Assembly: GCF_013317235.1 (NCBI RefSeq)
Contig: NZ_WLCM01000009.1
Coordinates: 62,001-126,000, forward strand
Source of the DNA: Leisingera sp. ANG59
GTDB lineage: Bacteria > Pseudomonadota > Alphaproteobacteria > Rhodobacterales > Rhodobacteraceae
Length of the DNA stretch: 64,000 nucleotides
Reading direction: 5' to 3'
This document shows positions 37,548-47,102 of this stretch, piece after piece. The translations under genes were made by a program, and so were the position numbers. Positions within the stretch are counted from its first letter, which is position 1, and every line of letters starts with the position of its first letter. The notes beneath the pieces are model-generated. The model was given only the letters and a program-made list of their open reading frames with translations, was not told the origin of the DNA and did not search any database.

Positions 37548-38396
37548 TCAGCGCTCGCGGCCGGGCAGGCTGTCGCGCGGCGGCGCGGGTTCCCAATTGT
37601 CGATGATCTCCACTGCTTCCTGCGCAGTATCAACCACGCGGAAGAGGTCAAGATCCTGGTCCGAGATGGTGCCGGCATCGGCCAGCGCCTCCCAGTTGAC
37701 GATCTTCTCCCAGAATTCCTTGCCGAACAGCAGGAACGGCACCCGTTCCATGCGGCCGGTCTGGATCAGGGTCAGGCTCTCGAACAGCTCGTCCAGGGTG
37801 CCGAAGCCGCCCGGGAACACTGTGATCGCCCGCGCCCGCATCAGGAAATGCATCTTGCGGATCGCGAAGTAGTGGAAGTTGAAGCTGAGATCCGGCGTCA
37901 CATAGCCGTTGGGCGCCTGCTCATGCGGCAGCACGATAGACAGGCCGATGGAATGGCCGCCCGCATCCAGCGCTCCACGGTTGCCCGCCTCCATCACACC
38001 GGGTCCGCCGCCGGTCACCACGACATTGTGACGGCCACCGCTCTCCTTTGATTTTTCGGTCATCAGCCGGGCAAACTCACGCGCTTCATCGTAGAAATGC
38101 GACAGATCCGCCAGCGTCTTGGTGCGCGCCTTGTCCTTATGTGCGGGATCCGGAATGCGGGCGCCGCCGAACATCACGATGGTGCTTTCGATGCCATGCT
38201 CGTTCAGCATCAGCTCCGGCTTCAACAGTTCCAGCTGCAAGCGCACCGGGCGCAGTTCCTCGCGGCACAAGAACTCCTCATCAGCAAAGGCCAGCCGGTA
38301 GGCCGGTGCCTGGGTCTGCGGCGTGGCGGGCACATGTTCGGCCCGGTCCCGGTCTGAGTGAGCGTCGCGGAAACGGCTGTGGCGATCTTCGGTCAT
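37548..38396 (-). CDS. LOG-family (lysine decarboxylase-like) protein, TIGR00730 type
   Basis: A 282-residue Rossmann-like protein with the two signature motifs GGGPGVMEAGNRGA and PGGFGTLDELFE. Proteins with both motifs are cytokinin-riboside 5'-monophosphate phosphoribohydrolases (LOG) or nucleotide-processing relatives, despite older annotation as lysine decarboxylases. This is the long form, with an extra N-terminal region of about 90 residues (FLCREELRPVRLQLELLKPE). The ATG at 38394-38396 is preferred over a frame extending 66 codons upstream into the neighbour's start region. Substrate is not determined. Confidence 0.85.
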   Translation of the reverse strand: MTEDRHSRFRDAHSDRDRAEHVPATPQTQAPAYRLAFADEEFLCREELRPVRLQLELLKPELMLNEHGIESTIVMFGGARIPDPAHKDKARTKTLADLSHFYDEAREFARLMTEKSKESGGRHNVVVTGGGPGVMEAGNRGALDAGGHSIGLSIVLPHEQAPNGYVTPDLSFNFHYFAIRKMHFLMRARAITVFPGGFGTLDELFESLTLIQTGRMERVPFLLFGKEFWEKIVNWEALADAGTISDQDLDLFRVVDTAQEAVEIIDNWEPAPPRDSLPGRER

Positions 38397-38539
38397 TGGC
38401 AATCCAGATAAGAAATAACAGGACCTCCTTTGTAACCGTCCTTGGCCGTTAGCGCCAATCAAGAAAGCAGGAGAACGCGCCGTTCCGCTTGCGCCCCGTC
38501 CCGGCAGGGGTAAGGTTCCGACCAGGCAGGCAGGGAGGA

Positions 38540-39466
38540 ATGCGCGTGGACTGGCAGGGTGAAATTGAAGCGGCAGCAGAACGCATCCGCCCATATGTGC
38601 AACAGACTCCGGTGCTGCAGAGCCGGGGGTTCGGGCTGGCGTATCCGCTGGAGCTGAAGCTGGAGCACATGCAGCACACCGGCAGCTTCAAGGCCCGCGG
38701 CGCCTTCAACACTCTGCTGAGCAGAGAGGTGCCCGCAGCCGGTCTGGTTGCGGCCTCCGGCGGCAATCACGGGGCGGCCGTCGCCTATGCCGCGCATCAG
38801 CTGGGCCACAGGGCGAGGATCTATGTGCCGGAGATGGCCGGCCCCGCCAAGATTTTGCTGATCGAGCGCGCCGGGGCTGATCTGCAAGTGGTGCCCGGCG
38901 CCTATGCCAATGCGCTGGAAATGGCGCAAGCGTATGAAGCCGAGACAGGTGCGATGCAGGTTCATGCCTATGATGCGCCGGCAACCGTGGCTGGCCAAGG
39001 CTCCTGTTTTGCCGAATGGCAGGCACAGGGGCTGCAAGCCGATACCCTGCTGATTGCAGTGGGCGGCGGCGGGCTGATCAGCGGCGCGCTGGCCTGGTTT
39101 CAGGGCGCGCGGAAAATCGTTGCGGTGGAGCCGGAAACCTCCTGCGCACTGAACGCCGCGCTTGCTGCCGGGCAACCGGCGGATGTCGAGGTCTCAGGTG
39201 TGGCAGCCAACGCGCTGGGGGCAAAACGCATCGGCAATATCTGCTTTGAGCTTGCCACGGCGCAGGGTGTCACGTCCCTCACTGTGCCGGACAGCGCCAT
39301 CACTCAGGCCCAGACCGCCTTGTGGCGCGAACACCGGATCCTGGTGGAGCCGGCAGGCGCCACCGCGCTGGCAGCGCTGATGTGCGGCGCGTACCAGCCG
39401 GAGCCGGGTGAGCGTATCGCGGTGCTGATCTGCGGCGGCAACATTGCCCCGGATCCGCTGGGATAA
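38540..39466 (+). CDS. PLP-dependent threonine/serine dehydratase-family enzyme
   Basis: A 308-residue fold-type II PLP enzyme. The PLP lysine is Lys51 in HTGSFKARGAF, the asparagine loop is ASGGNHGAAVAYAA, and the phosphate-binding loop is VGGGGLISG. These mark the serine/threonine dehydratase or hydroxy-amino-acid ammonia-lyase branch. There is no C-terminal ACT domain, so it is the catabolic or racemase-like type and not biosynthetic IlvA. The ATG is preceded closely by GGGAGG. A GntR regulator follows 38 nt later in the same direction and may control it. Confidence 0.85.
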   Translation: MRVDWQGEIEAAAERIRPYVQQTPVLQSRGFGLAYPLELKLEHMQHTGSFKARGAFNTLLSREVPAAGLVAASGGNHGAAVAYAAHQLGHRARIYVPEMAGPAKILLIERAGADLQVVPGAYANALEMAQAYEAETGAMQVHAYDAPATVAGQGSCFAEWQAQGLQADTLLIAVGGGGLISGALAWFQGARKIVAVEPETSCALNAALAAGQPADVEVSGVAANALGAKRIGNICFELATAQGVTSLTVPDSAITQAQTALWREHRILVEPAGATALAALMCGAYQPEPGERIAVLICGGNIAPDPLG

Positions 39467-39504
39467 CCCTTGCAGCAATCCGCCGGCAGCCCTATCGGAA
39501 TAGC

Positions 39505-40104
39505 ATGTCCGCAACCATCGCCGATACGATCTATCAAGCGTTAAGCGAGCGCATCATCACCGGCAGCCTGCCTGCGGGTGAAAAGCTGCGCCAGGACCAT
39601 ATCGCGCGGGAATTCGAAGCCAGCCATGTGCCCGTGCGCGAGGCGCTGTTGCGGCTGGAGGCGCACGGGCTGGCGGTATCCGAACCCCGCCGCGGCACAA
39701 GGGTCAGCGCCCTGAACCCCGCCGAGATCCGTGAAGTGATTGAGATGCGGGTCTCGCTTGAAGTGCTGGCCCTGACCCACGCCTTTCCGCGGCTGACCCA
39801 AGAGGATATCGAAGCCGCTGATACTGCCCGCCTGGCCTGCGACGCAGCCGGGGACATGGCCAGCTGGGAGCGGCTGAACCGTGCCTTTCACCGCGTGATC
39901 CTGGCGCCGTGCGCGATGCCGCGGCTGCTGGCGGCGATCGACGATCTGCATATCGCCGCCGCCCGGCATCTGTTTGCCAACTGGCAGCACCAATGGAACC
40001 GCCGCGTGGATGCGGACCATGCCGCCATCGTTCAGGCAATGGCCCGGCGCGATGCCGCCGGAGCCTGCGAGATTCTGCGCCGCCACCTGCGCCGGGTGCG
40101 CTGA
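39505..40104 (+). CDS. GntR-family regulator, FCD subfamily
   Basis: A 199-residue repressor-type protein. The winged helix occupies about residues 8-72 (IYQALSERIITGSLPAGEKL, VPVREALLRLEAHGLAVSEP). The all-helical FCD ligand domain follows (IREVIEMRVSLEVLAL, LNRAFHRVILAPC, and DADHAAIVQAMARRDAAGAC with the metal-coordinating histidines). FCD proteins usually bind carboxylates or amino-acid derivatives. Placement directly after the PLP dehydratase suggests that gene as target. Confidence 0.88.
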   Translation: MSATIADTIYQALSERIITGSLPAGEKLRQDHIAREFEASHVPVREALLRLEAHGLAVSEPRRGTRVSALNPAEIREVIEMRVSLEVLALTHAFPRLTQEDIEAADTARLACDAAGDMASWERLNRAFHRVILAPCAMPRLLAAIDDLHIAAARHLFANWQHQWNRRVDADHAAIVQAMARRDAAGACEILRRHLRRVR

Positions 40105-40224
40105 CGGCCCCAGGCAGCGGGCAAAACGCCGTCAGGCGCGGCATTTTGGACGCAATCCGGACATGACCTGCGGGCGGTTTGCCGGTATGAAGCTGCGAAT
40201 CTAACCGATGCCGGAGGAACACCC

Positions 40225-41052
40225 ATGTCCAACGCCCAGCTGGAAGCAGCAATCGAAGCCGCCTGGGAGGCGCGCGACACCATCACCCCCGCCACCACCG
40301 GCGAGCAGCGTGAAGCCATCGAAGACACCCTGAACGCGCTCGACTCCGGTCAGCTGCGGGTGGCCGAGAAGCTGGAGAACGGCGACTGGCATGTGAACCA
40401 GTGGGCCAAGAAAGCGGTGCTGCTGGGCTTCCGCATCAAGGACATGGAAATCCACGAAGGCGGCCCGCAGGCCGGCGGCTGGTGGGACAAGGTCGACAGC
40501 AAGTTTGCCGGCTGGGGCGAGGCTGATTGGAAATCCGCAGGCTTCCGCGCGGTTCCGAACTGCGTCGTCCGCAAGTCTGCCTATATCGCGCCGGGCGCGG
40601 TGCTGATGCCCTCCTTTGTGAACCTCGGCGCCTATGTCGACGAAGGCACCATGGTCGACACCTGGGCCACCGTCGGCTCCTGCGCCCAGATCGGCAAGAA
40701 CGTGCACCTGTCCGGCGGCGTCGGCATCGGCGGCGTGCTGGAACCGATGCAGGCCGGCCCCACCATCATCGAGGACAACTGCTTCATCGGCGCCCGTTCC
40801 GAGGTGGTCGAAGGCTGCATCGTGCGCGAAGGCTCTGTCCTGGGCATGGGTGTCTTCATCGGCAAGTCCACCAAGATCGTCGACCGCGAAACCGGCGAAG
40901 TGATGTACGGCGAAGTGCCGCCCTACTCGGTTGTTGTGGCAGGCTCGATGCCGTCGAAGAACAACATCAGCCTCTACTGCGCGGTGATCGTGAAGCGGGT
41001 GGACGAAAAGACCCGCTCCAAGACCGGCATCAACGAGCTGCTGCGCGACTGA
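40225..41052 (+). CDS. dapD: 2,3,4,5-tetrahydropyridine-2,6-dicarboxylate N-succinyltransferase
   Basis: A 275-residue trimeric acyltransferase of the DAP/lysine pathway. The N-terminal helical domain spans about 1-100. The left-handed beta-helix follows with hexapeptide repeats ([39 protein letters not shown]), and a C-terminal strand ends NELLRD. It succinylates tetrahydrodipicolinate. GGAGG precedes the ATG by about 8 nt, and a strong terminator follows. dapB and dapE are elsewhere in this window. Confidence 0.97.
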   Translation: MSNAQLEAAIEAAWEARDTITPATTGEQREAIEDTLNALDSGQLRVAEKLENGDWHVNQWAKKAVLLGFRIKDMEIHEGGPQAGGWWDKVDSKFAGWGEADWKSAGFRAVPNCVVRKSAYIAPGAVLMPSFVNLGAYVDEGTMVDTWATVGSCAQIGKNVHLSGGVGIGGVLEPMQAGPTIIEDNCFIGARSEVVEGCIVREGSVLGMGVFIGKSTKIVDRETGEVMYGEVPPYSVVVAGSMPSKNNISLYCAVIVKRVDEKTRSKTGINELLRD

Positions 41053-41077
41053 TCCGCACGGCAACACCAGCCCATTG

Positions 41078-41106
41078 AACGCGCCCTGCACGGGCGCGTT
41101 TTTTGT
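41078..41106 (+). terminator. Rho-independent terminator of dapD
   Basis: A perfect 9-bp stem (41078-41086 with 41092-41100, loop TGCAC), ending TT and followed by TTTTG, 26 nt past the stop codon. Confidence 0.94.
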
Positions 41107-41191
41107 TGGGCTGCTGCCTCTCCTGAGTAAAACCCTTGCCGCAAAATAAACATGGCGCTAATGGTATTATATCTACACATAAGAGAGTCAG

Positions 41192-42559
41192 ATGCAGACC
41201 ATATTTGCCCAGCGCGCCCGCCTGCCCCAGGGTTGGGTTGAGAACCTCCGGCTAACGGTTGTTAACGGCCGGATTTCTTCCATCGAAACCGGGACCGGAC
41301 CAAAGCCTGAGGACGCACGGGTGGACGTGCTGCTGCCGTCGCTGGGCAACCTGCACTCCCACAGCTTCCAGCGCGCCATGGCCGGTATGACCGAGTACCG
41401 CGCCGCCGGGAAGGACAGCTTCTGGACCTGGCGCGAGCTGATGTACCGCTTCATGGACCGCATCACGCCTGAGCAGTACGAGGCCATAGCCGCGCTGGTG
41501 TTCATGGAGATGCTGGAAGCCGGTTATGCCTCGGTGGGAGAGTTCCACTATGTCCACCACCAGCCGGGCGGCGCGCACTTTGTCTCTGTGACGGAACTCA
41601 GCGAACGCGTGTTTGCCGCGGCCAGCCAGACCGGCATCGGTCTCACCCATCTGCCGGTGCTGTACACTTATGGCGGGGCTGGAAAACAGGCTCTGAATGG
41701 GGGGCAACAGCGGTTTGGCAATTCGGTTGCGGAATTCTCAGACCTCGTCACCCGCGCCCGGGACATTGCCGCACGGGACTTGCCCGAAGATGCAAGCGTC
41801 GGCATCGCGCCGCATTCGCTGCGCGCCACCTGCCCCGAGGATCTGGCGGAAGTGCTGAGGATCCAGGACCGGCTGCCGGTGCATATCCATATCGCCGAAC
41901 AGCCCAAGGAAGTGGCGGATATCAGCGATTGGCTGGGTGCGCGGCCTGTTGAATGGCTGCTGGATAACACGCCAGTGGATGGCAACTGGTGCCTGATTCA
42001 CGCCACCCATATGACCGGCTCCGAAACCATCGGCATGGCCCGCTCCGGCGCAGTCGCCGGCCTCTGCCCGGTCACCGAGGCCAATCTGGGCGACGGGCCG
42101 TTCAACGGCGTGGAATACCTGGCGCATGACGGGGCATTTGGGGTTGGTTCAGACTCTAACGTGCGGATATCGCTGCCGGAGGAGCTGAGGACGCTGGAGT
42201 ATTCCCAGCGCCTGCGGGATCTGGCGCGCAATGTGCTGGTGCCGGGTGAGGGCTCGGTGGGCGAGACGTTGTACTTGGGCGCGGCAAAAGGCGGCGCTCA
42301 GGCGCTCGGCCGCGATGCGGGGCGGATTGAGGAAGGCGCGCTGGCGGATCTCGTGGCAATTGACAGCGGCGTGCCCGCACTTTGCGCGTTGAAACCAGAA
42401 CAACTGCTGGACGGCCTCTGCTTTGCGGCAGGCAATAACACAGTCACGGATGTCTGGAGCGCCGGCCGCCATGTGGTCCACCAGGGCCGCCATGTCGCAC
42501 GGGACAGCGTGGTTGCAGGCTACAAGATGGCAATCAAGGAACTGCTGAACAGTCTCTAA
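41192..42559 (+). CDS. hutF: Formimidoylglutamate deiminase
   Basis: A 455-residue amidohydrolase-superfamily enzyme that deiminates N-formimidoyl-L-glutamate in the five-step histidine degradation route. The metal-binding HxH is His55/His57 in GNLHSHSFQRAM. Later metal and catalytic residues lie in PVHIHIAEQPKE, HATHMTG and GSDSN. It resembles HutF over its length. GAGAG precedes the ATG. The 140-bp upstream spacer is AT-rich near the start (41141-41185), probably promoter. hutD converges with a 4-nt overlap; other hut genes are not in the window. Confidence 0.93.
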   Translation: MQTIFAQRARLPQGWVENLRLTVVNGRISSIETGTGPKPEDARVDVLLPSLGNLHSHSFQRAMAGMTEYRAAGKDSFWTWRELMYRFMDRITPEQYEAIAALVFMEMLEAGYASVGEFHYVHHQPGGAHFVSVTELSERVFAAASQTGIGLTHLPVLYTYGGAGKQALNGGQQRFGNSVAEFSDLVTRARDIAARDLPEDASVGIAPHSLRATCPEDLAEVLRIQDRLPVHIHIAEQPKEVADISDWLGARPVEWLLDNTPVDGNWCLIHATHMTGSETIGMARSGAVAGLCPVTEANLGDGPFNGVEYLAHDGAFGVGSDSNVRISLPEELRTLEYSQRLRDLARNVLVPGEGSVGETLYLGAAKGGAQALGRDAGRIEEGALADLVAIDSGVPALCALKPEQLLDGLCFAAGNNTVTDVWSAGRHVVHQGRHVARDSVVAGYKMAIKELLNSL

Positions 42560-43089
42560 ACAGGCAATATCCGCACTTGGACAACAGTGCCGCCGCCGGA
42601 GACCACCGCGGCGGCGGCGCCTTGTGTCACAACCCCTTCGCCGGGACCGAGACGGCCTGTGCCAGCCGCCTCCAAGCCGCCTGAGACCACAAACAGCACG
42701 CGCAGCCCTTCGGCCTCCGGCACCGGGCCATCGGCAAGAATACCGGGGTCTGCCGTCACCCATGCCGGATCATAGATCACATTGAAGGCCTTGCAGGGCC
42801 CATCGCGCAACTGGCAGTCCAGCGCAACCCCGCCATCGAAACACAGCGGATCAAGCGGCCGGGCCTCCAGCCGTACGGATTCATTCGACAGGGTGTGCCC
42901 AGCCCCTTCGACGATGCAATGAATACGGGCGAGGCCTGGGAATGCGGAAAACGGGCCGTTCCGGGTGATGTCCGCCAGGCTCAGGCGCCAAGCCAGATTT
43001 CCATCCTCAGCATGCGACGCCAGTTCCCGGGTCACGCCGCCGCCGTTCTTCCACGGCAGGGGCTGAGCAGTCAGGGCGGAGAAGCGCAT
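42556..43089 (-). CDS. hutD: HutD/Ves family cupin protein
   Basis: A 177-residue two-barrel cupin. The N-terminal PLPWKNGGGVTREL is the family signature, followed by WRLSLADITRNGPFSAFPG and FNVIYDP. HutD accompanies histidine-utilisation genes and is thought to act as a governor of pathway flux, possibly by binding formimidoylglutamate. Its end overlaps the end of hutF by 4 nt in convergent orientation, so the two are on opposite transcripts. Confidence 0.9.
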   Translation of the reverse strand: MRFSALTAQPLPWKNGGGVTRELASHAEDGNLAWRLSLADITRNGPFSAFPGLARIHCIVEGAGHTLSNESVRLEARPLDPLCFDGGVALDCQLRDGPCKAFNVIYDPAWVTADPGILADGPVPEAEGLRVLFVVSGGLEAAGTGRLGPGEGVVTQGAAAAVVSGGGTVVQVRILPV

Positions 43090-43234
43090 TGCAGGATCCT
43101 TGCAGCTGGTCGTTCAACCCAGGCATAAATCCCAGATGCCTTGAACTGCAAGGCTTCCGTTTCCCGCTCATCCGGCCCGCACTGGCCGCGCTATTTGATT
43201 GACCATCCCCCTGCCCCGGCGCTATGGCGGCGTC

Positions 43235-43582
43235 ATGGAAAAGAAGAAACCCTCCCGCCAGCAAGTTTATACCCTGCTTGTCCAGATCGGCCGCAAGGAT
43301 GGAGACGGCCTGCCCGATGGCGCCACCGGTGCTGCGCTGATGATCTATGCCTCTGGCATTGATGAAGCTGAGGCGGTGCGGGAAACCGTGGCGATCCTTA
43401 AACAGGCAGACACGGCTCCGCTGGACGTGACCGGATACGGCACGCTGGAAGAGCGCGAGGCAGAAGGCCATGAGATCGGCGACGAGGAACGCGCCCTGAT
43501 GCAGCGGGCGCTGGAGGAAAACGCGGTGATCGTTGCCCAGATGACCCCGTTCTTCGACGGCGAAGTACCGGTTTTCCATTAA
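43235..43582 (+). CDS. Conserved-looking hypothetical protein
   Basis: A 115-residue acidic soluble protein beginning MEKKKPSRQQVYTLLVQIG. It contains a helix-rich middle (SGIDEAEAVRETVAILKQAD) and a glutamate-rich segment (TLEEREAEGHEIGDEERALM). There is no signal peptide, membrane span or recognised motif. Start is uncertain: ATG at 43235 is favoured over a TTG 12 codons earlier, and neither has a strong ribosome site. It ends 9 nt before the convergent channel-like gene. Confidence 0.65.
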   Translation: MEKKKPSRQQVYTLLVQIGRKDGDGLPDGATGAALMIYASGIDEAEAVRETVAILKQADTAPLDVTGYGTLEEREAEGHEIGDEERALMQRALEENAVIVAQMTPFFDGEVPVFH

Positions 43583-43591
43583 CCGCAAGCG

Positions 43592-44713
43592 TCAGTTCTG
43601 GCTGCCGAACCATTTGCGGTAGAGGGCGTCATAGCTGCCGTCCTCCTGCATCGTCAGAAGCGCCTGATTCACATCCTCTACCAGCGGCGATCCGGCCGGG
43701 AAGACCAGCCCGTAATTTTCGCGCAGGAACGGCTGGCCGATGGTCTGGCCGTATTCATGCCCGCCCTGCTGCTCGTAGAACTTCAGCACCGGAGCGTCAA
43801 AGACCACTGCCTTGATCTCAGAGGCTTCAAACGCAGCAAGCATCCCCTCAAGGCCGTCAAAGCCGACAAAATCGATCTCGCGCCGGTCGAGAAAACCGGC
43901 AGCGGTGGAGCCGCCGATGGTGCCGACGGATCTGCCATAGAGATCGTTGACCGAGTTCACAGAGCCGCTGATTGCTTCGACCGTCATCACCGCGGTGATC
44001 TTGGCAACAAAGATCGAGACGATGAACAGCGACGAGACAACCAGCACCACGCCGAACATGCGCCCGATCGGCGTGCGCGGCACCCGTTCCTCAAACCCGC
44101 CATTCACAACCAGGTTCAGCGCCCACCAAAAGGAGGGAAACCAGGCCTCCTTCAGGGGGCGGTCGAAATAGGGCTGGGCACGGCGTTCAAAGGTCCACAT
44201 CATCATGCCGCCGCCGAACAGCAGCAGAAAGGCGATGCCGATGGCTGCGGCCAGATCCCAGGACAGCAGCGCCCGTAACAGGGACGGCTCGCGGATATCA
44301 TCGGCCTGCACCATGATCTGCAGGCCGCTTTCGAAGATCGGATGGCTGAAGTCCATCTGGATCTCGCGGGAGGCCGTGATCGAGATGTTTGCCGCTGCCA
44401 GATCCGCGTCGCCATTGCGGACGCCGTCCAGCATCTCCGCAAAGCCGGAAGTGCGGTTGATGCGGTATTCCAGGTCCAGCCGCTCAGCCAGGATCTTGAA
44501 CAGTTCCAGCGAGAACCCAGTGTCCTGTCCGTCTTCCTCCATGGAGAACGGCGGCCGGGTCACGGTGTTGACCGTCAGAACCTGCGCAGAGAGCAATTGC
44601 CCCCAAAGCACGAAAAGGGCAGCAGTAATCAGGCGGAAGTACAGCACGGAAACGCTCGGTTTGGCCTCTGACAGAGTTTCAACGTCCTTAGGCGGATCAC
44701 CTTTTTCACGCAA
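43592..44713 (-). CDS. GluR0-like protein: periplasmic ligand-binding domain split by a pore module
   Basis: A 373-residue protein with the S1-M1-P-M2-S2 order of prokaryotic ionotropic glutamate receptors. After a signal or anchor segment (about 27-43), lobe S1 covers about 45-145 and has the PBP motif [16 protein letters not shown], with Arg116 placed like the ligand carboxylate contact. M1 is about 151-175, a pore-helix-like [17 protein letters not shown] about 191-207, M2 about 219-244, and S2 about 250-373 with FDAPVL (Asp306). Where GluR0 has a K-channel-type TVGYGD filter, this one has VNGGFEE. The start is uncertain (TTG at 44713 or GTG at 44647). It may be a channel or an atypical binding protein. 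Confidence 0.78.
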   Translation of the reverse strand: MREKGDPPKDVETLSEAKPSVSVLYFRLITAALFVLWGQLLSAQVLTVNTVTRPPFSMEEDGQDTGFSLELFKILAERLDLEYRINRTSGFAEMLDGVRNGDADLAAANISITASREIQMDFSHPIFESGLQIMVQADDIREPSLLRALLSWDLAAAIGIAFLLLFGGGMMMWTFERRAQPYFDRPLKEAWFPSFWWALNLVVNGGFEERVPRTPIGRMFGVVLVVSSLFIVSIFVAKITAVMTVEAISGSVNSVNDLYGRSVGTIGGSTAAGFLDRREIDFVGFDGLEGMLAAFEASEIKAVVFDAPVLKFYEQQGGHEYGQTIGQPFLRENYGLVFPAGSPLVEDVNQALLTMQEDGSYDALYRKWFGSQN

Positions 44714-44914
44714 GCGCTTTGGCGGCTGGGGCGGAATTGCCGCTGGGACTGTGTCCGGCGGGCAGCCGAAACGGTTTTTTTGGATTGTCTGACGGCCTCC
44801 GCTTGCCTGGCGTTGCCCTTCAAGTTCTTTACAGTTTCAGTGTCTTTGCTGTGAATTGCGCTGCGCCGCAATCCGGGCTAGGCCTGTGCCACCCGGAACC
44901 TGAGGAGCCCGTCA

Positions 44915-46060
44915 ATGCCGCAAACCGATCCCGCCCGCCTGACCGCCGATCTGATCCGCTGCCCGTCGGTCACGCCGGAGGAGGGCGGCGCATTGGTTCT
45001 GCTGGAGACGCTGCTAACAGAGGCCGGGTTCACTTGCATCCGCACTGATCGCGGTGAGGTCAGCAACCTGTTTGCCCGCTGGGGGGCCAAGGGCCACGCC
45101 AAAACCTTCGGATTCAACGGCCACACCGACGTGGTGCCGCTAGGGGACGAAGCGGCCTGGACCATGCCACCTTTTGCTGCGGAGGAAAAGGACGGCTTCA
45201 TGTACGGGCGCGGCGCCACCGACATGAAATCAGGAGTTGCGGCCTTTGCTGCCGCTGCCGTGGATTTTGTGCAGGACACCCCGCCGGACGGCGCCATCAT
45301 TCTGACCATTACCGGCGACGAGGAAGGCGACGCGGTGGACGGCACAACTGCGCTGCTGGATCACATGGAGCGTGAGGGAGAACAGATGTCGGTCTGCCTG
45401 GTGGGCGAGCCGACCTGCCCCAATGAGATGGGCGATATGATCAAGATCGGCCGCCGCGGCTCGATGACAGCCTGGTTCACGGTGACCGGCGTGCAGGGGC
45501 ATTCGGCCTACCCGCATCGTGCCAATAACCCGCTGAATGCAATGGCGCGGCTGATGGACAGGCTGGCTAGCCATGAGCTGGACCGGGGCACCGAGCATTT
45601 CGACGCCTCCACCCTCGCCGTGGTCACCATAGACACCGGCAACACCGCCACCAACGTGATCCCGGCGCAGGCAACCTCTGCCGTCAACATCCGCTTCAAC
45701 GACGCCCATTCCGGCGCCAGCCTGACGGATTGGCTGCAGGGCGAGGCGGACAAGGTGGCGTCGGAATTCGGCGCCGAAATCAGCATGAAGGTGAAAATCT
45801 CCGGCGAGAGCTTCATCACCCCGCCGGGGCCGCTGTCTGATCTGGTTTCAAAAGCGGTCGAAGCGGAAACCGGCCGCAAGCCGGAGCTGTCGACAACGGG
45901 CGGTACATCGGATGCGCGTTTCGTGAAAAACCACTGCCCGGTGGTGGAGTTCGGCCTGGTTGGCAAGTCGATGCATCAGGTGGACGAACGGGTCGAGGTC
46001 GCTCAGATACACCAGCTGAAAGCCATCTATTCCCGCATCCTGCAGGACTATTTCGTATGA
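44915..46060 (+). CDS. dapE: Succinyl-diaminopimelate desuccinylase
   Basis: A 381-residue M20-family dizinc hydrolase giving LL-diaminopimelate and succinate. Metal ligands seen: His70 and Asp72 in [10 protein letters not shown], Asp103 in [10 protein letters not shown], and Glu136/Glu137 in [10 protein letters not shown]. The dimerisation domain begins near [28 protein letters not shown] precedes the ATG by about 8 nt. Its stop overlaps the next gene by 4 nt, heading a three-gene coupled unit. Confidence 0.96.
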   Translation: MPQTDPARLTADLIRCPSVTPEEGGALVLLETLLTEAGFTCIRTDRGEVSNLFARWGAKGHAKTFGFNGHTDVVPLGDEAAWTMPPFAAEEKDGFMYGRGATDMKSGVAAFAAAAVDFVQDTPPDGAIILTITGDEEGDAVDGTTALLDHMEREGEQMSVCLVGEPTCPNEMGDMIKIGRRGSMTAWFTVTGVQGHSAYPHRANNPLNAMARLMDRLASHELDRGTEHFDASTLAVVTIDTGNTATNVIPAQATSAVNIRFNDAHSGASLTDWLQGEADKVASEFGAEISMKVKISGESFITPPGPLSDLVSKAVEAETGRKPELSTTGGTSDARFVKNHCPVVEFGLVGKSMHQVDERVEVAQIHQLKAIYSRILQDYFV

Positions 46061-46482
46061 GCCTGAACATTTCGGTCACCGAGGATCTAGAGACATGCTT
46101 TGCCTTGCGCCACCAAGTGTTCGTGGAGGAACAAGGTGTGCCGGTGGAGGAGGAGCAGGACGACTTGGACGCCTCTGCCACCCATCTTCTGGCGCTGCAG
46201 GACGGTGCCCCGGTTGGGACGGCGCGGATTGTGTTCAATGGCAACACGGCCAAGATCGGCCGGGTTGGCGTGCTGGCCTCTACCCGCGGCACCGGGCTTG
46301 GCGCCAAATTGATTGAGGCTGCAGTGGATGCCGCCCGAGCACGTCCTGGCGTAACGAAGGCCATGCTTGGCGCGCAGATCCATGCGCTCGGGTTCTATGA
46401 AAAGCTTGGCTTCATGGCCTTTGGCCCGGTCTATGACGATGCCGGTATCGATCACCGGGACATGGTGCGCGATTTCACGTGA
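46057..46482 (+). CDS. GNAT N-acetyltransferase, ElaA/YjcF-like
   Basis: A 141-residue GCN5-related acetyltransferase. The start [21 protein letters not shown] is typical of the ElaA/YjcF branch, and the acetyl-CoA loop is [19 protein letters not shown]. The C-terminal [20 protein letters not shown] matches the family end. The acceptor substrate is not known. It overlaps dapE upstream and the DUF2064 gene downstream by 4 nt each, so it is translated as part of that unit. Confidence 0.9.
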   Translation: MSLNISVTEDLETCFALRHQVFVEEQGVPVEEEQDDLDASATHLLALQDGAPVGTARIVFNGNTAKIGRVGVLASTRGTGLGAKLIEAAVDAARARPGVTKAMLGAQIHALGFYEKLGFMAFGPVYDDAGIDHRDMVRDFT

Positions 46483-47051
46483 AACGCTCCCTGATCATCA
46501 TGGTCAAGGAACCGTGCCCCGGGCGGGTCAAGACCCGGCTGGGCCGGGATATTGGCGTGATCCCGGCTACCTGGTGGTTCCGCCATCAGTCCGCCCGGCT
46601 GATCCGGCGCCTGCGCGACCCGCGCTGGCAGATTGTGCTGGCGGTGGCACCGGACCGGGCAGTTTCGTCCAAGGTTTGGCCAGCCGACTTGCCCCGCCTG
46701 CCGCAGGGAGGGGGCGATTTGGGGCAGCGCATGAAACGGATGCTTCAATCCGTGACCGGTCAAGTCTGCCTCATCGGCGCCGACATCCCCGGCATCACCC
46801 GGCCCCATATCACCTGCGCCTTTGCAGCTCTTGGCGATCACGATGCGGTATTCGGGCCGGCAGCGGACGGCGGCTATTGGCTGGTCGGCGCCAAACATCC
46901 CTCCCGCCTGCCGCAAGACATGTTCGAGTACGTCCGCTGGTCCACTGAACACGCCCTTGCCGACACGCTGCAAACCCTGCCCGGCTGGCGCATAGCGCTG
47001 ACCGATACTCTGCAGGATGTCGACACCGTGGCGGACCTGCCGCGGCGCTAG
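46479..47051 (+). CDS. DUF2064/TIGR04282-type glycosyltransferase-like protein
   Basis: A 190-residue GT-A-fold protein starting with GTG. MVKEPCPGRVKTRLGRDIG is the nucleotide-binding signature of the DUF2064 family, and CLIGADIPGIT holds the metal-binding DxP-type loop. Family members are related to MobA/guanylyltransferases and some are linked to arsenosugar synthesis. This copy has no arsenic-related neighbour, so that role is not claimed. It is coupled to the GNAT gene by a 4-nt overlap. Confidence 0.83.
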   Translation: MKRSLIIMVKEPCPGRVKTRLGRDIGVIPATWWFRHQSARLIRRLRDPRWQIVLAVAPDRAVSSKVWPADLPRLPQGGGDLGQRMKRMLQSVTGQVCLIGADIPGITRPHITCAFAALGDHDAVFGPAADGGYWLVGAKHPSRLPQDMFEYVRWSTEHALADTLQTLPGWRIALTDTLQDVDTVADLPRR

Positions 47052-47102
47052 CGCTTCGCTTTTCACCATGACGCCGCCCCCGCGCCATGCTACGCGGGAA
47101 GT

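Noticed and set aside
37548-38396. Lysine decarboxylase
   Set aside because: Older annotation of this family; the PGGxGT and GGGPGxME motifs indicate a LOG-type nucleotide hydrolase, and there is no PLP site.
46479-47051. Arsenosugar biosynthesis role for the DUF2064 protein
   Set aside because: The family name suggests it, but no arsenic methylation or radical-SAM partner is nearby.
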